From: Bradyrhizobium sp. CCGB12
GTDB lineage: Bacteria; Pseudomonadota; Alphaproteobacteria; Rhizobiales; Xanthobacteraceae
Direction of reading: 5' to 3'
DNA length: 64,000 nucleotides
NCBI RefSeq assembly: GCF_024199845.1
Contig: NZ_JANADO010000001.1
Location: forward strand, 7,750,001 to 7,814,000
The notes under the pieces were generated by a model that searched no databases, had not been told where the DNA came from, and was given only the letters and a program-made list of their open reading frames with translations. This document shows positions 58,776 to 64,000 of the stretch, one piece after another (within the stretch, counting starts at the first letter, position 1; the number at the start of each line of letters is the position of its first letter). The position numbers and the translations under genes are program-made.

Positions 58776-60401
58776 ATGTCGACCACCTCTCTTCCCGCCG
58801 CCAGGGCGCGCACCAAGACCCGGCTCAGTTACAACCGCTTCCGGGCCTGGCTGGTTGCCTGCGCGACCCGCCCCGAGGCGCGCCTCTGGCTGGTGATCCA
58901 GCTCGCCATCCTGCATGGGGTGCTCTGGACCTTCATCCTGATCAATCTCAAGGCAGCGCAGGACGTTCACATGGACGTCGCAGAAGCCTATGGCTGGGGC
59001 CAGAAATTCCTGTGGGGCTACGGCAAGCACCCGCCGCTGTCGGGCTGGGTCGCCGGCCTCTGGTTCAAGGCGTTCCCGGCCGCGGATTGGGCGACCTATG
59101 CGCTGGCGATGGCGACGGTGAGCGTCGGCATGGTGATCTGCTGGCTGGTGAGCTTGCGCGTCGTCGACGCGCGACGCGCGTTCCTGGTCGTGGTGATGAT
59201 CGCGCTCTACCCGATCTTCAATTTCAAGGGCTTCAAGTACAATCCGGATCTGCTCCAGCTCGTCACCTTGCCGCTGCTGGTGCTCGCTTATCTCAACGCG
59301 TTCGAGAAGCGGAGCTGGCAATCCGGAGTTCTGCTTGGGCTTGCCGGTGCGCTGGCGCTGATGACCAAATATTGGGTGCTGACCATGATCGGCGCCATCG
59401 GCCTTGCGGCGCTGATCCATCCCGAGCGGTTGGCATTCCTGTCGTCGCCGGCGCCATGGGTCGCGATCGCGACGATGGTGGTGGCGATGATCCCGCACCT
59501 CGTCTGGCTGGCGGATGCGCATTTCGTGCCGCTGACCTATGCTGGCGACACCTACAGCATCGAGAACGCCAGCCTGCTGCACCAGCTCGTCGCCGGCTAC
59601 GTCTTGCACAATGTCGCGCTGCTGGCGCTGCCGGTGGCGCTGGCCGCGCTCGCCATGGCGCTGGTGCCGCCGTGGCTCACGCTGCTGGTGCGCGCGCCCT
59701 CGCGCGTCGTCACGCGGGCCTGGGCGCGCGGGACCAATCCGGGTGTCAACCTCTCGCAGGCGCTGAACGTCTGGATCGTCCAGATCATCGTCGCGTTCGG
59801 TCCGCCGCTCGGCGCGCTGGCGTTCAGCGTCTACATGAAGACCGATTGGGGCATCTCGCTGTTCTTCCTGGTGCCCTTGGCGGTGGTCGCAATCCCGGCG
59901 CTACGGGTACAGAGCTCGGCGCTGTTCAACGTCGCCGCGATCTGGCTCATGCTCAGCGTTGCGACGCTTGCCGCCTCGCCCTGGATCGCCGCACGCGAGA
60001 TGGCGGCCAATGCCGGCAACACCGCGACCTATGGCGGGCGCTCGGAGCTGGCGCGCGAACTGACCCAGGCGTGGCACACGCGCTTTGCCTCGCGCTGGGC
60101 GGTGGTCGCCGGCACCATGGAGTCGATCCAGCCGATGGTGTTCTACAGCCCGGATCATCCCGCCGCGTTCACGCCGAACGAGCCGTGGAGCTCGGGTCTG
60201 ACGTCACTCGACGACGTCAAGAAATACGGCTTCATCGGCGTGTTCGATCCGAACGACGGCCGCCTGCCCGCGTTCGAGAAATGGGTGTCGGAGGTCGCGC
60301 CGAACGCCGAGCGCATGGTGATGACGACGCGCCGCTTCACCCACGGCAAGGCCGGCCCGGCGATGAGCTGGAACATCTACATCGCGCCGCCGGCGCAGTG
60401 A
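58776..60401 (+). CDS. Glycosyltransferase family 39-type membrane protein (ArnT/PMT-like)
   Basis: The 541-residue protein has about ten to twelve membrane helices. After the first helix comes an acidic loop (NLKAAQDVHMDVAEAYGWGQ) that holds the catalytic Asp/Glu of the GT-C fold, and further on GYGKHPPLSGWVAGLWFKAF, a pattern of polyprenyl-phosphate-dependent sugar transferases. The C-terminal 130 residues form a periplasmic domain. It probably moves a sugar from a lipid carrier to lipid A, peptidoglycan or a protein. Start at 58776 (MSTTSLPAARA) is preferred; it is divergent from lepA. Confidence 0.85.
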   Translation: MSTTSLPAARARTKTRLSYNRFRAWLVACATRPEARLWLVIQLAILHGVLWTFILINLKAAQDVHMDVAEAYGWGQKFLWGYGKHPPLSGWVAGLWFKAFPAADWATYALAMATVSVGMVICWLVSLRVVDARRAFLVVVMIALYPIFNFKGFKYNPDLLQLVTLPLLVLAYLNAFEKRSWQSGVLLGLAGALALMTKYWVLTMIGAIGLAALIHPERLAFLSSPAPWVAIATMVVAMIPHLVWLADAHFVPLTYAGDTYSIENASLLHQLVAGYVLHNVALLALPVALAALAMALVPPWLTLLVRAPSRVVTRAWARGTNPGVNLSQALNVWIVQIIVAFGPPLGALAFSVYMKTDWGISLFFLVPLAVVAIPALRVQSSALFNVAAIWLMLSVATLAASPWIAAREMAANAGNTATYGGRSELARELTQAWHTRFASRWAVVAGTMESIQPMVFYSPDHPAAFTPNEPWSSGLTSLDDVKKYGFIGVFDPNDGRLPAFEKWVSEVAPNAERMVMTTRRFTHGKAGPAMSWNIYIAPPAQ

Positions 60402-60411
60402 CGCTTCCTGT

Positions 60412-60575
60412 TTCACCTCTCCCCGCTTGCTGGGAGAGGTCGGATCGCGCTTGCGATCCGGGTGAGGGGGTACAGGTACCGCCGGGGTCTCGCGTGTGGA
60501 GAGAGGCCCCTCACCCCAACCCTCTCCCCGTAAGAACGGGGCGAGGGAGCGCAGCTGAGCGCGCTGCGAGAGGGG
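60412..60575. repeat. Interspersed palindromic repeat, family F
   Basis: The element is made of CACCTCTCCCCGCTTGCTGGGAGAGGTCGGATCGC words, split across several stems (CTCTCCC/GGGAGAG, GGATCGCGCTTGCGATCC), and the second half CCCCTCACCCCAACCCTCTCCCCG with GGGGCGAGGG. It separates the glycosyltransferase from the convergent ptsH gene and may end both. Confidence 0.8.
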
Positions 60576-60576
60576 G

Positions 60577-60894
60577 TTAAACCCCTTCCTCGTTGAACTT
60601 GCTTTCGACGAGCTCGGTGATCGCCGCGAGCGCGGCTTCGGCGTCAGCACCGGCCGCCGCCACCGTGATCGTCGTGCCGGGACCGGCGGCGAGCATCATC
60701 AGGCCCATGATCGAGGTGCCGCCGACGGTCTCGCCGCCGCGCGTCACCCACACCTGCGCGTTGAAGCGCTCGACCGCCTGGACGAATTTCGCCGAGGCGC
60801 GGGCGTGCAGGCCGCGCTTGTTGATGATCAGGAGCTCCTTGGAGATCGCACCCGCGGGCACGCCCGTTCCGGCTTGCGGCGCGTCGTCGCTCAT
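60577..60894 (-). CDS. ptsH: HPr family phosphocarrier protein (nitrogen PTS)
   Basis: The 105-residue protein passes phosphate within the nitrogen-related PTS. The active-site His30 is in KRGLHARASAKF, and the regulatory serine (Ser61, in GGTSIMGLMML) that HprK phosphorylates is present. An N-terminal extension of about 16 residues (DDAPQAGTGVPAG) exceeds E. coli HPr. Its start overlaps the EIIA stop by 4 bases (ATGA). No EI or sugar EIIBC gene lies in the window, which fits a regulatory rather than transport PTS. Confidence 0.93.
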   Translation of the reverse strand: MSDDAPQAGTGVPAGAISKELLIINKRGLHARASAKFVQAVERFNAQVWVTRGGETVGGTSIMGLMMLAAGPGTTITVAAAGADAEAALAAITELVESKFNEEGV

Positions 60895-61292
60895 TTGCCG
60901 GCGAGCACGCGGCTGGCGATGGTGACGTATTTGCGGCCCGCTTCCTGCGCCATCGCGATTGCGTCGGGCAGCGGACGCTCCTCGCGCACCTTGGCGAGCT
61001 TCACCAGCATGGGCAGGTTGATGCCCGCGAGCACTTCGACCTTGGGCCGGCTCATGCAGGATATTGCGAGGTTCGACGGCGTGCCGCCGAACATGTCGGT
61101 GAGGATAGCAACGCCGTCGCCGGAATCGACGCGGTTAACCGCTTCGATGATGTCGCTTCGGCAAAGATCGGAATCATCTTCGGCGCCGATCGTGATCGCT
61201 TCGATTTGCTTTTGTGGGCCCATGACATGCTCAAGCGCCGCCTTGAATTCGTCGGCAAGGCGCCCGTGGGTCACAAGTACTAGACCAATCAT
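60891..61292 (-). CDS. PTS EIIA component, mannose type (regulatory)
   Basis: The 133-residue protein has the EIIA-Man active site His9 in MIGLVLVTHGRLADEF and the second motif ILTDMFGGTPSNLAIS. It receives phosphate from HPr. In alphaproteobacteria this protein (often called ManX or EIIA-Man) takes part in regulation, not sugar uptake. GAGGAG lies 8 bases before ATG 61292. It is coupled to ptsH and follows hprK after about 130 bases. Confidence 0.93.
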   Translation of the reverse strand: MIGLVLVTHGRLADEFKAALEHVMGPQKQIEAITIGAEDDSDLCRSDIIEAVNRVDSGDGVAILTDMFGGTPSNLAISCMSRPKVEVLAGINLPMLVKLAKVREERPLPDAIAMAQEAGRKYVTIASRVLAGK

Positions 61293-61425
61293 CGGAAAAC
61301 TCCTCGCGGGCGCTTTTGGTGCGCCGCACGAACGCGCCACTTTGACCATCCAGAGCCCCCGCGCAAGAGGGGATGTTGCGCATCTCCCTGAATCTAGACG
61401 GATGGATGAGGGGAGCTTCGCCGGT

Positions 61426-61950
61426 CTATTCGGTCGCGATAGTGGGGTTCATATGGTTACCATTTCCCTTCAAACAATCGCCTGAGGGGTTAACGGAAGA
61501 TGAACTCTTGGTAGTGGTCAAGGCCGCAACAACCAAGGGGAGGGGCGAATAGCCGGGCCCGACCGGGATTCGCGGTATTTCGACACCAGAAATGCTGGTT
61601 TTCAGCGAATCTGCCGCAGGCAGGCGCTCGGCATCCGCCGCGTCCAGATCAACCACGAGACCGACCGTCGCATGCTCCACGAAGTCGCAGCGGCGGATTC
61701 CGAGGCCCCGGATCTCGATCAGTCCGGCCAGCACAGGAGCGGGCCGGACCTCAATTTCATCGCCGACTGTCGCCAGATGGACACGGTCGTCACCGACCAG
61801 AACGGCTCGTTCGACCACGCCGGCGCGTCCCGCCATGATCAAATCGAAGGCAAGGCGCGACTTGCCGGAGCCCGAGGGACCGCGGATCAACACCGCAAAA
61901 GTCCCGACCTTGACGGCGGAGGCGTGCACGCTGGGGCCGCCGTCGCTCAT
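61426..61950 (-). CDS. hprK: HPr kinase/phosphorylase, short alphaproteobacterial form
   Basis: The 174-residue protein is the catalytic half of HprK: P-loop GPSGSGKSRLAFDLI (Gly24-Ser31 region), VGDDRVHLATVGDEIEVRPA and the signature LIEIRGLGIRRCDF. The N-terminal domain of Firmicute HprK is absent, as usual in alphaproteobacteria. It phosphorylates HPr at Ser61. Its start overlaps the chvG stop by 4 bases, so the PTS arm is translationally tied to the two-component system. The C-terminal tail after residue 145 is divergent. Confidence 0.92.
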   Translation of the reverse strand: MSDGGPSVHASAVKVGTFAVLIRGPSGSGKSRLAFDLIMAGRAGVVERAVLVGDDRVHLATVGDEIEVRPAPVLAGLIEIRGLGIRRCDFVEHATVGLVVDLDAADAERLPAADSLKTSISGVEIPRIPVGPGYSPLPLVVAALTTTKSSSSVNPSGDCLKGNGNHMNPTIATE

Positions 61951-63743
61951 AGCGCCGGCAGCCTCACCACGAAGCGCGCGCCCGCGGCCGTCGGCGCACC
62001 GTCGGCGTCCGGCGGGCCCGCGCGGTTCTCGGCCCAGATGCGTCCGCCATGGGCGTCGACGATCTGCTTGGAGATCGACAGCCCGAGGCCGGAGTTCTGG
62101 CCAAAGCCCTGATGCGGACGGTCGGTGTAGAAGCGCTCGAAGATGCGCTCCAGCGCGTCGTCGCGGATGCCGGGGCCGTCGTCGTCGACCACGATCTCGA
62201 TCTCGCCGCGCACGCGGCGGCAGGTGAGGCGCACCTTGCTGCCGGCTTCCGAGAAGGATTGCGCGTTGGAGAGCAGGTTGGAGACGACTTGTCCGAGCCG
62301 TGAATCGTGGCCGGTCACGGCGAAGGTGTCGGCCGGGCTGCGGCCCTCGAAGCGCGTCTCGACCGCGACGTCGTGGCCGAGCTTGGTCTCATTGGCAACG
62401 GACACCAGCGTCGTCAGCAGGCGGCGCACATCGACCGGAATAGCATCCTGGCGCTGCAATTCGGCATCGAGACGGCTGGCATCGGAGATATCGGAGATGA
62501 GACGATCGAGCCGCTTGACGTCGTGCTCGATCACCTCGAGCAGGCGTGCGCGGCTGTTCTCGTTGCGCGCCAGCGGCAGCGTCTCGACCGCGGAGCGCAG
62601 CGAGGTCAGCGGGTTCTTCAGTTCATGGGCGACGTCGGCGGCGAACATCTCGATCGCCTCGATGCGGCTATAGAGGGCGCTGGTCATGTCGCGCAGCGCG
62701 CCCGAGAGGTGCCCGATCTCGTCGCGGCGGCGGGTGAAATCGGGGATCTCGATGCGGGCCTTGATGCGGCGGCGGACGCGCTCGGCACTGTCGGCGAGCC
62801 GGCGCACGGGACCTGCGATCGTGCTCGCAAGCAGCAGCGACAGCATGATCATGACGGCGGCCGCGACGCCGCCGACCTTCAAGATGGCGAGGCGCTCGGC
62901 GGTGACCATCTGGTCGATGTCGTCGCCCTGGGTCGACAGCATCAAGGCGCCGTGGATGGCGCGTGAGCGCAGCACGGGGACCGCGACCGAGACGATCACC
63001 TCGCCGCGCGAATTGACCCGTACCATCGAGCGCTTCTGGCCCTGGAGCGCGTCGGCCACCTCCGCATAGCCATTGCCGTTCTCGGGCCCGAGCTCGCGAT
63101 AGAGCGGCAGGTCGCCGCGGTTCAGCCAGGTCCGCACCGCGACCATGCCGCGCTCGACGATGCCCGGCTTCTCGGCCGGTGGCGGCAGGTTGTAGCGCAG
63201 CACGTTTTCGAGGTTGCGGCTGTCGACCAGCAGGCTGCCGTTCGGATCGTAGATGCGCGCGCGCGTCTTGGTCGGCGAGATCAGCGTGCGCAGCACCGGT
63301 GCCACGCGCTCCGGATTGATCGGGAAGTCCAGCGGCGAATATTCGTCCGGGCCGCCATAGGTCTCGCCCGGCTTGAGGTCGAGCAGCCGGTCGGGGTCGA
63401 TGGTGATGGCGTTGGTCTGGACCGTTGCGGAAGCCGCGATCGCGCCAGCGATGATCTCGGCCTGCACCAGCAGGCTCTGCGCCCGCGCGTCGATCAGGCC
63501 GGCGCGGAATTGCGACAGGTACAGGATGCTGGCGACCAGCGCGACGAGGCCGGCGAGGTTGAGCGAGACGATGCGGCGGGTCAGGCTCGAGAAGGACAGC
63601 GCGAAGAAGAACTGCCCGGCGCGCTTCAGCCAGTTCAGCGGTCGCCAACCCTTCGGCTTGTCTTCCGCAACGTGCTCCTGAACGCCGTCGGACGCGACAT
63701 CCCCGGCGCTCTGGTTTGGATCAGGCTGCGTTCGGTCAAGCAA
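61947..63743 (-). CDS. chvG: Sensor histidine kinase ChvG
   Basis: The 598-residue kinase has a cytoplasmic N-terminal tail, membrane helix 1 (about residues 59-80), a long periplasmic stimulus-sensing domain to about residue 285, helix 2 (GGVAAAVMIMLSLLLAS), HAMP, and the H-box FAADVAHELKNPLTSL with phospho-acceptor His373. The ATPase part has SNLLSNAQSFSEAG, DDDGPGIRDDAL and SGLGLSISKQ. ChvG/ExoS senses acid or envelope stress and controls surface polysaccharide and symbiosis genes. The start is a TTG codon at 63743; no ATG is available nearby and the TAA stop just upstream fixes the frame. Confidence 0.93.
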   Translation of the reverse strand: MLDRTQPDPNQSAGDVASDGVQEHVAEDKPKGWRPLNWLKRAGQFFFALSFSSLTRRIVSLNLAGLVALVASILYLSQFRAGLIDARAQSLLVQAEIIAGAIAASATVQTNAITIDPDRLLDLKPGETYGGPDEYSPLDFPINPERVAPVLRTLISPTKTRARIYDPNGSLLVDSRNLENVLRYNLPPPAEKPGIVERGMVAVRTWLNRGDLPLYRELGPENGNGYAEVADALQGQKRSMVRVNSRGEVIVSVAVPVLRSRAIHGALMLSTQGDDIDQMVTAERLAILKVGGVAAAVMIMLSLLLASTIAGPVRRLADSAERVRRRIKARIEIPDFTRRRDEIGHLSGALRDMTSALYSRIEAIEMFAADVAHELKNPLTSLRSAVETLPLARNENSRARLLEVIEHDVKRLDRLISDISDASRLDAELQRQDAIPVDVRRLLTTLVSVANETKLGHDVAVETRFEGRSPADTFAVTGHDSRLGQVVSNLLSNAQSFSEAGSKVRLTCRRVRGEIEIVVDDDGPGIRDDALERIFERFYTDRPHQGFGQNSGLGLSISKQIVDAHGGRIWAENRAGPPDADGAPTAAGARFVVRLPAL

Positions 63744-63860
63744 TGCTTACGCCCGCGTTAGGACAGCTCGTTGAGAAGGTCCCCGCATCCTAGATTGATC
63801 CCGGTCCCGATGGAAATCAGAACCGGCAATGCTCTTGTCCTTCATGAAGCTGCGTGAGCC

Positions 63861-64000
63861 TCAGGCTTCCTTGAAACGGTAGCCGACGCCGTAGAGCGTC
63901 TCGATCATCTCGAACTCATTGTCGACCACCTTGAACTTCTTGCGCAGCCGCTTGATGTGGCTGTCGATGGTACGGTCGTCGACATAGACCTGGTCGTCAT
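63861..64000 (-). CDS. chvI: Response regulator ChvI, C-terminal part (5' truncated by window edge)
   Basis: The last 46 codons of an OmpR-type DNA-binding domain are visible, reading [20 protein letters not shown] and, later, [16 protein letters not shown], the conserved recognition helix and wing. It ends with TGA at 63861-63863. Its place directly upstream of chvG identifies it as ChvI. The receiver domain with the phospho-acceptor Asp lies outside the window. A gap of about 120 bases separates it from the chvG start. Confidence 0.9.
   Translation of the reverse strand, partial: DDQVYVDDRTIDSHIKRLRKKFKVVDNEFEMIETLYGVGYRFKEA

Noticed and set aside
58745..60580. 611-codon plus-strand frame
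   Set aside because: It overlaps the glycosyltransferase gene in another frame and lacks membrane helices or motifs.

Overview
This window reads as a high-GC alphaproteobacterial chromosome, most likely Bradyrhizobium or a close relative. The evidence is the gene content (ChvG/ChvI next to HprK, an EIIA-Man protein and HPr; an NdvC-like glucan protein; a 603-residue LepA; several NitT/TauT-type ABC transporters; porins of Omp25 and OprB type) and the dense set of palindromic intergenic repeats that I recall from that genus. No rRNA, tRNA, CRISPR array, transposase or phage gene was recognised. All assignments come from reading translated sequence and motifs; no database search was run.

Region 1-3.3 kb: the end of a FAD-dependent oxidoreductase, then a NitT/TauT-type ABC importer (binding protein, ATPase, permease), with an intergenic repeat between the first two transporter genes. 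Region 3.3-8.7 kb: an aromatic catabolic cluster. It encodes gentisate 1,2-dioxygenase, a zeta-class GST isomerase, a MarR regulator, a benzoate-CoA-ligase-family enzyme and a flavin hydroxylase resembling salicylyl-CoA 5-hydroxylase. Together they suggest aryl acid -> aryl-CoA -> gentisyl-CoA -> gentisate -> maleylpyruvate -> fumarylpyruvate. Two operons of the cluster carry a nearly identical 24-bp element just before the first gene, a good candidate MarR operator.

Region 8.8-22 kb: small secreted Cys proteins (one with three GLG1-type Cys-rich repeats), an MDR reductase, a dicarboxylate symporter, an amino-acid binding protein, an ATP-grasp protein, ferredoxin-NADP reductase, a stand-alone FMN-binding glutamate-synthase-like protein, a PilZ gene that appears broken by one missing base, a CNNM/CorC-type protein and a chemoreceptor. 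Region 22-28 kb: an anion-type ABC transporter with a duplicated permease, and a 673-residue porin that looks like two beta-barrels fused. Region 28-35.6 kb: a creatininase-family gene divergent from a tightly coupled operon (binding protein, ATPase, permease, D-2-hydroxyacid dehydrogenase, tandem AprI/Inh inhibitor), followed by small secreted proteins.

Region 35.6-49.4 kb: RadC, a Tat-exported intradiol dioxygenase, an EamA exporter, an AdaA-like regulator, methionine aminopeptidase, an MscS channel, a CPA1-type K+/H+ antiporter, a PepSY protein, modABC, MepA and an acyl-CoA-dehydrogenase-like flavoprotein. Region 49.5-56.4 kb: GNAT, NdvC-like protein, MFS transporter, orphan binding protein and an aromatic hydroxylase. 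Region 56.8-64 kb: lepA, a GT39-type membrane glycosyltransferase, and the nitrogen-PTS/ChvGI block (ptsH, EIIA-Man, hprK, chvG, chvI), which links carbon/nitrogen signalling to envelope stress control. At least seven families of short interspersed palindromic repeats fill the gaps between genes. They explain most long noncoding stretches.
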